NCBI GenBank assembly: GCA_021397835.1
Contig: JAJFZO010000094.1
Coordinates: forward strand, 10,330,001 to 10,394,000
DNA length: 64,000 nucleotides
Direction: 5' to 3'
Source: Moringa oleifera
Taxonomy: Eukaryota > Streptophyta > Magnoliopsida > Brassicales > Moringaceae
This document shows positions 27,469 to 40,929 of this stretch, in pieces. A program made the translations under genes and the position numbers. Every line of letters begins with the position of its first letter. The first letter of the stretch is position 1. The notes under the pieces were generated by a model. The model saw nothing but the letters and a program-made list of their open reading frames with translations, did no database searches and had not been told where the DNA came from.

Positions 27469-29421
27469 CTAGTCAGGCAGTAGAGGTAACCTGTCTACAT
27501 TGCAAAATGATCCATTTGAGTTGTCACTGGTGCTCACAAAGTCATCAAACCCAATACCTGCATCAACTTCTTCACTAGCATAATCTTCTTCATCCTTCAC
27601 AGCCTGAAACGGTAGGATACAAAGATGAAGTTCTGGCTCTTTCCCAACTCTCTCTGACTGTAATCGGTACTTTTCAACAAGGTCCATCTGAAGCGAGATA
27701 ATGCATGATGGCCTGGGGAGTAGCTCCACTGGTTCCCCTTTTGAGATTACTACCTGCTCAATGGCTATCCGTGCCTCCTGTAAAATGGATAAAAATTTCA
27801 TGAAATCAAATAACATGCAAGTAAAAATGACCAGCTAATGAAAATCTAAATGTGAAAGGAAAACCATTATAGATTATACGGCATTTATTAGCTACTAATG
27901 ACTATATCAGACAACTTGAGCATTAAACACCGAGGCCTTAATCCAAATAGCTTCTTCCTGTGTTCCTTGTACAATCATCATGTTTTATGGATGACCTGCT
28001 GCCTGAAAGCCTAGATCTCACATCTCAACCAAGAATGGCAGTGGATCTCAAAACTGCAGGGGAACTGCAGAGAAGATGATCTGTTGTTCTATATCTCACT
28101 TGTACATAAAATATGATAGAGAAAAAAAAAACTTCATTTTTGGTTTCCTTTCAGATTAAATTGGTGAACCTGCAGTTGAAAAGAATATTCCAGTTTTCAC
28201 ACTAACCCCATAACAACATAACAGGAAATTTCCGTCCACCTACCATCAATATATACCAAAGCAGGAACTCATAATAAATGGAAATATTTCCTTCAAAAAG
28301 CTTATGCTTTCTCAATAAAAGTACGTCTCTTCTAAGCATCTTTATAAAATCCAGCCAAGGCCACTGATGATTCACCCATGCTGAAAGTGTGAATTCTAAC
28401 CCAAGGATTTAAAGCTTGTGATGTGTATACTATGTTATTCTCAAATCTTATCTCATCAACTTATTCTCATGTTTAAGCTGTGTTTCCGTTGGATTCATAT
28501 TACAGCTTGAGAGTCAAAACTTCGGCAAGCTTTAATCATTTGTAAAGGCTGGAATATATTATAAAACATGAGCAAAGTGATCAGTCAAAAATGACTGTTG
28601 GGGTGGGTGCTAAAAAAGAGAAAATCCATTTTTACCTCCAAGGCATCCATCTTCTCTGACAATTTTATCCTATATTTTGATGCAAAATCCTTCACTCCAT
28701 CTTTATAATCATTCATCAATGACCGTATTGCCTTTGTTACTGGCACGACTGAGCTTGTCTACAAGAAAAATAAAAAGTTCGGTGACAAAGATATTGATAA
28801 GAAATCGCTACACGCAGCAAGGAGAAGAATTTTCATTTACCTTTGTCATGTAAATGGGTATATCATGGGTTCTAGCAGCTGCTTGAATCCCAGGATTCTT
28901 TTTCAGCTTGGAATGCAAGGCAAGTAATGCATCTGCCTCACTGATATTATCAGTTAACTGAACAGCATCATCCATCTCCAACTGTTTAATCCCTTGTATC
29001 ACACTTGCCTCGGTGATCTAGAATAACTGCCCACTATGTGAGTTCCATATCAAATGACTTCATAACATGTATTATTACTGCAAGTGCTGGAAAAACCAAT
29101 ATTAATTTCAGTTTGATGGAATAAATTTTAAAATTTAAAAGCTAGAATGACCATCAAAGAAAATTGGATAAGAACATGATCCCTTGAAAAGTAATTTGTG
29201 CTACTTTTCAAATAAACCTGCTTTTCTGCTGTCATGTTTTTAGGCCATTGACGTTGCTATAATAAGATAGATAAGTAGAAAAATGATAAAAAGAAAATTC
29301 CAATGAGTAGCAGATGTAGATATTTGAATGAAGTTGGTATTTTTCATAACCAAGGATAGCTCCATACCAAGTGAAAAGATCCACCTCTCATAAATTTAAG
29401 TCTTTATTTTATTTTTTATTT

Positions 29422-29462
<41 letters not shown>

Positions 29463-32400
29463 CTAATTTCATTTTAAATGGAAGAAGAAGAAGAAGAAAT
29501 ATTAAAAACAGATAGAGGAAAAAAGTAAGCCCTCCACAGGATACATTGCATCCACCTGTAAAGGGCCATCGAGCAAAAACAAGGGTAATGGAACCAATCT
29601 TATGCTTGATAGCTTCTCCAGATATTCAACTGTATTTAAAATGTACTGAAGATTCTCGTATAATTGGACTCTGATTTGTTGTTGAAGATTCTGGTTAATT
29701 ATGCACTAATTTGTAGGGATGTCAAATATTCTTTATATGAGATCTGCCAATAATTTCCGTCTATTGGCAATTGTCAACTTCCTAGAATTGATTCATAGGT
29801 ATTGTATATATATATATATATATTCACGTACTTTTTTGCTGCACTAAATGAGAAAATCAAGGAAGAGGATTTACCATACGGTATCAGAGCCTAACTAGGA
29901 TTGTGAAAGAAGAAAAATAATTTCTCCTACTTTCTTTCATGCCCTGTTGTTTCCTATTCTGTAGCCCAAGAAACCTGTTTAGTCTTTAACCATATCTAAA
30001 GTGTCAAAAAACACTCCTAAAGAACTCAACACACTGGAAGTGGGAGGACTCAATGAAGAGAAGGTTGAACACATGAGGACCCTCCTCAATACATTGGAGA
30101 AACCATCTGGGTCACGCTCTCTTGCTCAAAATGGTTATTCTAGCACTGAGATCATTGACTCAGGTGCAACAAATCACATGACCTATTCTGAAATTTGTTA
30201 TAAACCTTGTCCTAATAGCAATAAAGTGGCTGATGGATCCTTAACCACAATTCCATGCCAAGGAATATATTAGTCCCTCAGTCCCTCTTAAAAATGTGTT
30301 ACATGCTCCTAATCTTGCTGTAAATTTGTTATCTATCTATCAATATAACTAAGGACCTAAATATCATAGAGAGGTTGGGCAAGCTACAAGGAGGACGATT
30401 GCGCAAGCTAGAGTCAAGGACAAGTTGGACATACTTGAAAAGCAAGGCAATCGTAGTAACCCTCTATCTTTATCCTTTATCTCAATCAGTTCAAATAAAG
30501 ATTACATTTGGAATCGTCATCATCGTTTAAGACATTCCTCTAAAGAAAATTTTTTTCGTCTTTATTTAAGAATCTTGATGTCAACAATTTCATTGTGACA
30601 TTTGTGAGTTTGTAAAGCACCATAAAGTACCATTTTTTTAAAGTGATTCAAGATCTTTATCTTCATTTGCTATCTAATTCATTCTAATATATAGGGGCCA
30701 TATATAATTCTTAATATTTCAGGAGCAAAAAGATTTGTAACATTTATTGACAATTGCCACCTAAATGACATGGGTTTATCTTTTCAAAAGAAAATCTGAT
30801 GCAAGTTATATCCTTCTAATTTTTACAAGTATAATAAAAACCCAATTTGGGGATAGCATTGAAAGTATTAGAACCAATAATACTAGAGATTACTTTAATC
30901 AAATTTTATCACCATACTATGAAGAAGCAAGGATCATTCATCAATCATTTAGTGTTGATACACCTCAACAAAATGGATTAGCAGAGTAAACATCTTGAAA
31001 TTACTCGAGCATTACTTTTTCAAAATCAAGTCCAAAAGATTATTGGAAAGAGGTTATTTTAACCTCCATTTATTTGATAAATAGAATACTTTTAAAAGTT
31101 ATTCATTTCAAAAGTTCTTTAAACTATTTATCAAAATTCTTTCCAAAAAATAATTTTTCTTCTGAACTCCCTCCCAAGGATTTTTTGGGTTCATATTCAT
31201 AAACATCAATGAAGCAAACTTAATTCTAGAGCTCTCAAATGTGTTTTTTCAGGATATTCTACCACACAAAAAGGTTACAAATGCTATTATCCATCCTCGA
31301 AGAAAATCTTCGTATCAAAAAATGTCACTTTTGATGAAAAAAATTCTTATTTTAATCTTCAAAAAGAATATTTACTTAAAAGATAAAAATAATAATTTTG
31401 ATTTTTTTAATAGAAACAAAATCATATATTCTATTCACAGCACCAAAACGGTGCACCTAATTACAAATATAGTTAGTTGGATTTGAAAATAAGAAACTCT
31501 ATGATGTCAACTATCTCCATATTATTTATTGAAGAGGAGATTCTTACAATTGCCTAGATTAGGAATAGATTAGGAAAATGTGATAAACAGAAAACATTTG
31601 TTAGTCTGTACGATTCCTCTCTTCTTTAAATTGTCAATACTTAATATTTTATCATGCAGTAAGTCCCATGTGAAGAAGAATATCTTGTGTGGGATTTCCA
31701 CCCTCCATATAAACTTTCAATTATATTGGTCACCAGCCTCTATGGATGTTAATGATTTACAGAACTTTCTAACAAAAAAATTTCTCAACAGCCCTACTTC
31801 CTAGTTTTAACCCAACATTATCTTATTGATCCAAATCAATCTTTTTCCCATACAACTTCCTATAAAAAACCTATGGATGTTCTATCTCCCAGTCATGTAC
31901 ATTCCTCGTAAGAGACATTGACCAATTAACATTTCTTCCCTCTCCTGTAGCACACTCACTAACCAAAGCATCTTTATTAAAGGCTCATGCGAAGATTATA
32001 GGGAACATGTCACAAGTGGCTCATCAGCGCACCATTTTGTCTGTCCAAAACTTCTCACAACTTTTGTTCCCCACCTTGAACCTTACTTTTGAGCTAAACT
32101 CCTCCTAACTTTTTTGTATGGCCTTCCACAACCCAGTCCTATAGGAATCTCTTATCCATCTTCCATCTTCCTCTCCATACTTCAATTTTCTCCACAACCA
32201 TTTGTTTTCTAACATGTATCTCCAGAGCTATTTTTCTAGTAAGGCCTTGTTAAAAGTGTTAAGTGATTTAATTCTTAATCTTCTCCTATCTACTAATTGA
32301 GTTATTACCTCCCATCTCATCAAGTGGAACTTGTGCTCATTCCCTAGACTGCCCTACAAAAACTATCTTTGCAACATCTCCAATCTACCCGAGGAATGGG

Positions 32401-35400
32401 GAACTAAGACATATAATAAATGGGAAGATTAAAAAGAGTGTTTTTAATCCAAGAGAGCCATCCCCCTTTCAATAAATAAGCTTTTTTTCCACCCGATAAG
32501 CCATTTCTTCATTTTTTCTATAACACCATTTCAAACTACCACTTCCTTATGTTCAGACAGCCCCAAATATTAGAATGGAAGATTGGTAATTCTACAACCC
32601 AATAGCTCAACAAGTAACTAACAACAATTTTGATTTTGATATCTTTTCATTTCAAATACCAGCTAGGCAGCAACAATCTCCTCCCATTTCATCTTTGTTT
32701 AAGTTCCCATCACAAGATTTGGATATATAGCATTTAGCTATACCAAATTAGCAACATAGTAAGTCTCCAAATTTTGGCAATGAGTCTTTACAGCAATTAA
32801 ATCAGCCAGAAACTACTACTTCTTAGCAAGAAACTAGTGTTGCTCTATAAAGAATTGAAAAATTGCTATGAGAGAGGAGATGAATGTCCCGTGAAAAAAT
32901 TAATCTAGGAAATAGTTGAGTCGCAAAAGGTAAAAAAGAGAGTGGGATGTAAGTGGGTTTATGTCTTGGAGTATAAAGTCAATGGTAGCTTAGAGAAATA
33001 TAAAACTAGATTGGTTGCAAAGGGATGATAGACTATCAAAAGACATTTGCCTCAGTTGCCAAGATGAATACCATGGAATTTTGTTTGCTGTAGCAGTTAA
33101 TTTTTGGTGGTTTATACAGCAATATGATGCTAAAAAGGCTTTTTTACATGAAAAATTATAAGAAAAAGTTTTTATGAATCCACCACCAGGATTTAACCAT
33201 TATTTTCCTCCCAACTAAGTTTACAAGTTGAAGAAGGTGCTTTATGTGCTTAAACAGTTACGTTAAGCCTGGTTTGGAAGGTTAACAAAAGTCATAATTT
33301 CAATGGGATTTTCGACAAAGTCAAGAAAATCACACAATTGTTGATTAAACGCTCCATTTAGAAAGAAATTAGTGTCTCAATTGTTTATATAGACAATATT
33401 ATGTAACAGGTGACGATCATACGGAGAATAAAAGGTTGTGGAAGAATCTTCCTGTAGAATTGGAGATCAAAAAACTTGGAAACTAAAATATTTCATTGGT
33501 ATGGAAGTGACATTTGAAAAAAAAGAGATTTTATCTCCCAAGAGAAACATGTTGTTGATCTTTTAAAAGAAACAAGGATGATACAGTGCAAACCATGTGA
33601 TACAACTATTAATCTAAAACAAAAGCTTGAGAATGATAAGGAGTCATAGTTGACAAGGGTTAATGTCACATATCAGTAGGTAAGCTAACCTACTTAGCTC
33701 ACACTCATCTAAATATTTACCTATACAATAAGCATAGTTAGCCAATTCATGCACAACCCAAAGGATTCAAATCTTCAAGCAATCTATAAAGTGTTCAAAT
33801 ACTTAAAGATTGCTCCTTGCAAGACAATGCTATACAAGAAGCACAAAAATTTCAAACAGAATATTATATAGATGCATATTATGTTGGCTCTTTAATGAAT
33901 AAAAGGTCAACTTTAGGTTATTGTACCCTGCTAAGAGGAAACTTCGTGATGTGGAGGAAAAAAATAAAATGTTGTATCAAGGTCAAGTGCAAAAGTAGAT
34001 CAATGGCCCCTGAAATTTGTTATTGCTATGGATAAAGATCATCTCAAAAGATTTAAAGATCAAATGAGATAAGTCAATGAAGTTGTATTGTGAAACAATC
34101 TAATGCAATATGATAAAACTAAACATATGGAAGTGGACAAACATTTTATGAAAGAGAAATTTAATAGTGGGTTGATATGCACACCATATATTCTTACTAG
34201 TGGACAACTTGTTGATATCCTTACCAAAGGTGTTCAGAATCCATCATTTGAAAGAATTTTAGAAAAATTGAGAATGGAAAATCTCATTTCATCCAGCTTC
34301 AGAGGGAGTGTTGAAGATTCAGGTATAATTAGACTCTGATTTGTCGTTGAAGATTTTAGTTAATTAGCCCTGAGTTTTAGGGTGTCAAAATATTTTTTGT
34401 ATAGGATCTACTAATAATTTCTATTTAGTTGTATAGGGCAACACCCCCTTGGTGCTCAATTTATACAATTTTGATCTCTTTTTTCCGATCAAAAAATAAT
34501 AATTTCTTTTTAATTATATTGAATAACAATTGCAACTCTAAGTGTTGTACATATATTCATGTTTTATAGAAGAGGATTTACCATAGAATGAATAGAAAAC
34601 ATAAAACTCACATAGTTATCATGTTTGACCATAAGTTAGCTTCTTTTGTTGATAAAAAGTTTCTAAAATTCGAAGGTAACTTTTCTGGTTTCCATCAATC
34701 AATCACATATCATATTGTGCCCATCCCCATCTACCTAAGGATAGTTGTAAAGACAGTTTTACTTAGTGTTTGTTATGCATTCCCTAGGACCTTTATACTA
34801 TGGCCTCAGAGTAGACCTCGCCCACCCATATACTTGCATGTAATATGTAATAGGATTTGACAAGTCAGGACTCAGCGATCCACACATGAGGACAAGCATG
34901 GCCTAGACAACAAATCCCTCCCTAGATGATGATTTGGAATGTACCCCTCTGCACAAGGTCACTTAAGCTCACACCAACCACATCCAAAATGATCGAGTAA
35001 CTAAAAGGAGAGAGAAATTAAGACTGATGGGAGAAAGGACAGAAGCCATGCTCAAGGGAAGAACTATTCAAGGACGATGGGATTACAGCGGATCATCAGA
35101 AGTACTAGTGGACAAGTGGGGAGATCACTCCCAAGTTATATAAAGCCTAACTGAAACAACCAGAAGGAGAGGAATAAAAAGGTTCTAAATTAGCCAATAT
35201 AAAGGATTATATAAGGTAGTAGGGAGGTTGGAGACAATGAAAATGGTTTGACTTTTCCATAGATGATGTTTTTGGAATGTGCTCTCAAGAAATAGAATGG
35301 CCATGCAAATGTCATCAACTCAGTAAAATTAAAAGTACCAGCTTTATATATTGACACATGATTCACATGGTCATATTCAACACTCTTTTACTATGATCAC

Positions 35401-38400
35401 ATTTTCAACTTGAAGTTAAACAATGATATAATAATATATGCTTTTCTCAACTTATTCATTTTTCCTCCTTATTGACCAGAACATATTTGTCACATATAGC
35501 TACAATAATTCTGAGACCATAATATAATTTAGAGTAAGTAATCAGTGCAAGGTTCAGCAATTACAGCATGCTACACACAAAAACACAATTTTATGGTCAT
35601 TTTTTCCACCATCAACATCAATGCACAGTCCATGAAGAGAATAAATGAAGCTGCCAAATAGGCTGATAACGTTAGAATTCCAAGGCAACCATTCTGGAGA
35701 ACAACAGAAACTGGATATTTGAGATAATAAACCAAGCAATGTTTAACCATGTAACAAGAAAGTTTGATAGTATAACCGAAAATGTAAGGGCATGCTCTCT
35801 TACCCCATAAACATATAGATATAATGGCATCTCATCATCCAAAGAATCCACTTCCATGGTTGAATTGAATCCAGAAGGGAAGGCATTTTGACCAGTTCTT
35901 TCATCCGTTGTTTCAGAAAAATGAAACATATTAGTGGAAGGATCCTCTTTTATCGTCTTTTCTACTCCCTGAGAATCTAGCTTGCGTATTTGAACATTTG
36001 GAAAATGACCTTAGCCAACCAAAAACAGACAACAAGGACACATTTACGATCCCATCGTCATGTTTAATAATCTTCGAAAGTAATAATGAAACATGAGTTA
36101 GCTAGGAATCCTTTTTTTTTTTTTTCTGCAAAATAAGGAGAACATACCTGAAAGAACAGCATCAACTGTTGCTTCAAGGCTACGATGTACCCGCAACTCA
36201 GTCTTTGAAATCATCTCTACCCCACAACTAAACGTTGGAGGTCCTTTCCTCTCCAGTACCGTCTTCTGGACACCCCTCCGGTTTGCTTCTTCGTCCCCTA
36301 GGGTGACACTCTAAGAAACTTTTCCATAAGTGTTACTAACCACAATACTCACCATCATCCATGAAACTCATTATTCACCTAGATGCAATCACATAATTAT
36401 CAAAGTAATCCCTTCAAAGTCTGAAAAAAGAAATATGCAGAAGCATGAAGAAGGATATTTCGATTAAGCTAGGTGAGATATTAGACGATATAGGTTTAAG
36501 AAAACAGGACTGGCCTACCACAGTCGCTGCTATATTTAGTATTAGCCTTGAGATCAGTAGAATCATACTCCATCAACAACTGACTTTCAATATGAAAGGA
36601 ACAAAGGGGAAAAGATAAACAGCATATATAAGGATAAGCGGTTTTATTTCCATTTTCAAAATAACTAATAAAATAATTTGAAAATACTAAGACAAAGGGA
36701 TGAAAAGGATTGAGAAATAGGTTTTTAGGAAAACATAGTTCCAGCCCATCCTTGTTTTCCTTAATTGTACATGCATATAAATGGCACTTAATAATGGTTT
36801 AAATCATTAGGTTAACATGGAACATATGCAATCAAATATTTAGGATAAAATGTCAATCAACCAATCATACTTGACCTCTACACCAGAATGCAGCAAAACT
36901 CATCCTTCAAGAAGTTAAATAATATAATTAATCAAAGTCAGAAATCAGTGGTCAATGCCCACTGATGCAACAGTGCCAAGTACCATAATTCGCAAGGTGA
37001 GACCACAAAGTTAACACCTAATATGAGGGATAAGATGTGAAACATCCATTCAAAAGCATGGGAGTCACAGATGATAAAATCTGAAGGTGATGCTATCACA
37101 GTCACATGCATTCCAAGGCTGGCCCCAGAATAAAGAAACGGACAAAGGAGATAGAAGTGTAGAACAAAATAAAGCCAAAGTTTGACACTATAGTTTGAGA
37201 ACTTTTCCATCAAGAAATCAATAAAGTAAGTTCATAGTAATTTGATATATCATTATTTATTTTTTCTTTATTTTAAAATGTTGCAGAACAAAGAAAATAA
37301 ATAAAGATAATGTAGTTGTATTGACATGCAGCACATGATTTATTTGAAGTCAGTTCTAGATTTAATGATGTTCTCATCTGGTCCCAGACACATGCATAAG
37401 CATGACACTCTTCTTTTAAATGCAATGACTAGCTTGTAAACATCTTTATCAATATGTAAAGGGAGCAACCCCTTGGTGCGTGGTATACAATATAATTCTT
37501 TGTTTTTGCTCAAAAAAAAAAAAAAAACATCTTTATCACTATGAATACCTTACCTGTATTCCCCCTACAAGAATCTCTAATGAAGGATTCATTATCAAAT
37601 TCTCTATTGTTACACCATGTGCAGTTGCAACTAACTGAATTCCACGTTGTGCAATTGTGCTTGCAGCCATGGCTTCAAGTTTAGTACTGATTTCATCAAT
37701 CACAATCACTTGCGGCATGTGATTTTCAACTGCCTCTATCAATACCTAAATAAAATAAATTTGTAAGATAATCATAAGCTTTCCTGACAATTGCTCTGTC
37801 AATAAATAGGAAGATGAAAATATGCTGGTGAATTTGTCTCACAAGTTGCAACTTCCATGTGATAAATAGTTGTTATGATTTTAACCTTTCAGATATGCGA
37901 AAAGCTGGGTGGAGTGTTTCCTTCCAGCTAAGCATGAACTTCTCCATATTTTGAATATGACTAAACTAAGAACTATGACCTGCCGGGCCAAGGAGTAGCA
38001 TACTTGTTGGCACTCTAACAGCAATGCACCAAAATCTATGGATCAAATGGTGAAGGAAAGAATTTCTTCATGGATTTCAGCTGGTCCATTAGCTAATTCG
38101 AACTACAAAGTTGACTACCTATAACAGGAATATGGGACACCATACTTATTGACTTGATAACTTGGTGGACTTCAAAGTTGAACCTATAAAGTTCATAAAT
38201 GTAAGCAACATTTTTACCAAATGCTAAGTCAGATTTGTTACACATCCCTAACTTGTTTCTATTTCCCTCCTCAAATAGCCGAACAATGAAGGTAAAAGGT
38301 AAAATAAATCCTTCCATGAAAAAAGAATTCATATCAATTAGGATTCTGCGAACACTCTAAATGTCAAGATCTATCTGAAACTGATACTATAACCACCCCT

Positions 38401-40929
38401 TCTGCTCTCACTCTCCTTGTTATATTCAATGACCTAACATGTCGAGTGAAAGGAGAAACCATGAGCATGTTATTGGAGGGCTGAGTACATTTACTATTTC
38501 CACACCCCTTGATCAGATACCTCGCTTAGGACTAGCAATAATTTCACTGGACAAACATAATAAAAAACTGAGTCTATATTATTGTGGACATAGTTGAAGG
38601 AATTCTATTTGCAAATGATGCACTCTGGGTTAGAAAATTATTAGCACCTGAAAGGAAGTATAAAGCAATTGTCTCAATGTCTTATCAGCAAGAAGTTTAA
38701 ACAAACCAAGAGCTAAGCAAACCTCACCTAATCAACAGAAATGAAAAACAGCAACTCTAACCAAGGAACATAGATGAAACACTGCACTTCAATACATACC
38801 TTATGTTGCATATCAGAGTCAGGCACTTGCATTCGTCGAGCATTACCTATCCCTGCATGAGGGATATCACCATCCCCACCAATCTCATTGGAGGTGTCAA
38901 CAATCATCACACGTTTCTTGAAATCATTTGCAAGCATCCGAGCTATTTCCCTGCAAATATTGAGAATTGTACGTCATGCTACAATATGCATCAGTGACTG
39001 AAATGAAATTGTTGTATCAGATAAGATATTCACTATTGTAGATATTTCTTCTACTTTGCAACATTATTGGTGAAAACAAGCCTTAGGCGTCTGTACTCTT
39101 TTCTCCAGAATATCAAATACCTTCAGGATGAGAAATTACAGAATGAATTTTGAGTGAGATGTAAAGTGGAAAAAGAATGGTGATATAATTGGAGATAATT
39201 GATTTAAAAGCAAAAATGCTTGAAAGATGTAACATAGCAGAAAGGGAACTCGTGACACCATCAATTTGGGAGTGTAAGAAAACTAAACAAGGCAAAAACG
39301 AAAGCCCAGAACATACAGTTTGGTGAATTCTTGAAACACTAACAAGAAAGACAAGCCCATGTGTTGCACAAAATATAACATATTTGCACTCCTTGTAAAG
39401 AAGGTTGTGCTCCTTCTGCACTGCTTAAGACAGACATAAATCCCAGGGCTCACTTGAAACTTGTAAGAACTCTACCCCAACAAGAATGAGGCTCACAGGA
39501 TCTTTTTTTGATATATAACATTGAAACGAATGACTTGTGCACAATCCTACTTTCATTGAGACATTGCAATGTGTTGGGATCAAGTTGAGTAATGGTGGGA
39601 GGGTTCAGAAGACCCTAACCAGGACAGACCAGCAAGAGATTTATGTTTATCTAAATTGAGACAGACTCAAAATACCATAAGCATGAAAGATCATGGACCC
39701 ACTAAACCTTATCAATTGAGTTCAAATACAGACGTATTCTACTAGGCAGGTTAACTAGTTCCTGCCAAATATCAACAGCTAGAAGAAACATAGGGGCTGT
39801 CACAATGACATTTGGTTTCAAAAATAACTGGCTAGGACTAGCCCACACATGCTCCCAAATGTCAGCCAACACGACTTTTGCAACTTGATGATACCGCTTG
39901 AATGTTCAAATCTGCGACCAACTTAATGCAGAAAAGAAATGGAAAGAAACATGACAGAGGAAAATAGAAGGGGGAAAGGAAAAAGATATATGCAGGCAAC
40001 AACTGCATCGGAGATAAAGGTGGCAAACCTGATAATTGTTGTTTTCCCCACCCCTGGAGGACCAATAAGCAACAAAGAAGCTCCATCTTGAACCAGATCC
40101 CGTAACAGATTGGCGCTTCCTGATATTGCCCGACCAACACGACAAGTTAAACCAATAATGGCCCTCTTTCGGTTCCTAATAGCACTAATGCGGTGTAATG
40201 TCCGGCTGATGCCCGCTCGATTATCAATGGCAAAGTCACCAACCTGCAATATGTGGCTCTAGTAAGTAGCAATCAGACTGTCTCCCTAGAGGATGACTTT
40301 CAAGACGTGTCGATCACATCACTGAATTACATGTGCTTCGGCAAAGTTGAGACATGATCACCAGTCAGATACTTTTTACGTACATAAATTCCTCATAAGC
40401 ATGATTAACAATAATTCTACCACACATGCACAGAACACTTACGTCTGATAAAGATTATAATCAAACACTTAGCGGGCATGAACCAAAACCTCACCTGTGA
40501 CGTTGCATGCTCAAGATCCTGAACCATGATCGGTTTCTCTGATAAAACAAAGTCACCACTAGGAAATCTAGCCAATGGCTTGCGACCCAAATCCATGACC
40601 ACCTCAATCAATTGATAGAGTTCTGGATGCTCACTCACCCTTCTTCGCATCTCCTCCGGAAGCAGCGCCAAAAGGCGGCCCAGTTCGACATCAAAATCAT
40701 CCTCTATCGAAGAAGAAGAAGCTGATAATCGAACAGGACTCGAGGACGAAGAAGAAAGCGAAAATTTTGTTGGGTACCCACAAGATGTTCTGGTGTAATA
40801 GTGGAGGGGACATAGACTTGGAGAGAAATGGAGGGAAGAGAATAGAGGTTTGGACTTGAATTTGCTCCGTTTCAGTTGGGTGGTCAAAGGAGGTGGTTTA
40901 TTGATGTTACCCAGAGGAAAACAGAGCAT
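27469..40929 (-). CDS. SPD1: SPD1/ycf45-like plastid P-loop protein
   Basis: Matches the plant SEEDLING PLASTID DEVELOPMENT1 / ycf45 family, related to bacterial SpoIIIAA-type ATPases and needed for early plastid development; the biochemical role is not established. Nine exons on the minus strand: 40929-40495, 40243-40029, 38950-38800, 37745-37554, 36310-36148, 36009-35804, 29017-28841, 28758-28636, 27777-27469. Total 1971 nt, giving 656 aa, every junction in phase. The Ser/Lys-rich N-terminus suggests a transit peptide. The core has [20 protein letters not shown], Walker [29 protein letters not shown], Walker [11 protein letters not shown], and [19 protein letters not shown]. Later exons carry [20 protein letters not shown] and the ycf45-type tail ([15 protein letters not shown], then HDIPIYMTK). 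The last exon holds an R3H-like segment. Intron 6 (35803-29018) is 6.8 kb because of a copia insertion. Confidence 0.92.
29642..29876 (+). repeat. 5' LTR of the copia element
   Basis: Starts TGTACTGAAGATTC and ends ACCA. It has gained a (TA)n run at about 29806-29822 that the 3' copy lacks. Confidence 0.8.
31900..32600 (-). mobile_element. LINE (L1-like) fragment nested in the copia element
   Basis: Read on the minus strand, the sequence shows the end of a plant L1 reverse transcriptase and its zf-RVT region with several stops. Visible traces are [28 protein letters not shown] followed by [20 protein letters not shown], and [18 protein letters not shown]. Recognisable copia sequence lies on both sides (to about 31470 and from about 32640), so the LINE probably inserted into the copia. 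Exact ends were not found. Confidence 0.7.
34309..34583 (+). repeat. 3' LTR of the copia element
   Basis: Starts TGTTGAAGATTC and ends ACCA. It is longer than the 5' LTR mainly because of a short poly(A) retro-insertion at 34431-34496. Confidence 0.8.
34431..34496 (+). mobile_element. Ultra-short poly(A) retro-insertion in the 3' LTR
   Basis: 66 bp containing GGGCAACACCCCCTTGGTGC and ending in CAAAAAA. It is flanked by TAATAATTTCTATTTAGTT (34412-34430) and TAATAATTTCTTTTTAATT (34497-34515), a 17/19 target duplication. The 5' LTR has one copy of the target. Confidence 0.65.
37457..37524 (+). mobile_element. Ultra-short poly(A) retro-insertion beside SPD1 exon 4
   Basis: 68 bp with GGGAGCAACCCCTTGGTGC near its 5' end and a pure A tail. 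It is flanked by AAACATCTTTATCAATATG (37438-37456) and AAACATCTTTATCACTATG (37525-37543), an 18/19 target duplication. It is a sibling of the insertion at 34431. The right-hand duplication ends 10 bp from the intron 4 donor of SPD1. Confidence 0.72.

Larger units (their letters stand above)
29642..34583 (+). mobile_element. Degenerate Ty1/copia LTR retrotransposon in SPD1 intron 6
   Basis: A 4.9-kb element lies antisense to the host gene. The two LTRs begin with related TG..TGAAGATTC sequence and both end GAGGATTTACCA. GGTATCAGAGC after the 5' LTR (29880-29890) is a tRNA-Met primer site, and a purine run AGAGGGAG precedes the 3' LTR. Internal traces in copia order: protease [10 protein letters not shown] (about 30160), integrase [16 protein letters not shown] (about 30940), reverse-transcriptase remnants (32900-33260), and RNase H ([28 protein letters not shown]). 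Stops and frameshifts are many and gag is nearly absent, so it is dead. Flanks TAAAA and TAGAA may be a diverged 5-bp target duplication. Confidence 0.88.

Noticed and set aside
30001..34339. Open frames of the copia element as functional genes
   Set aside because: Each is a short piece interrupted by stops and frameshifts; annotated together as one dead element.
34588..34860. 90-codon frame right after the copia element
   Set aside because: Inside an intron, no domain, probably chance.
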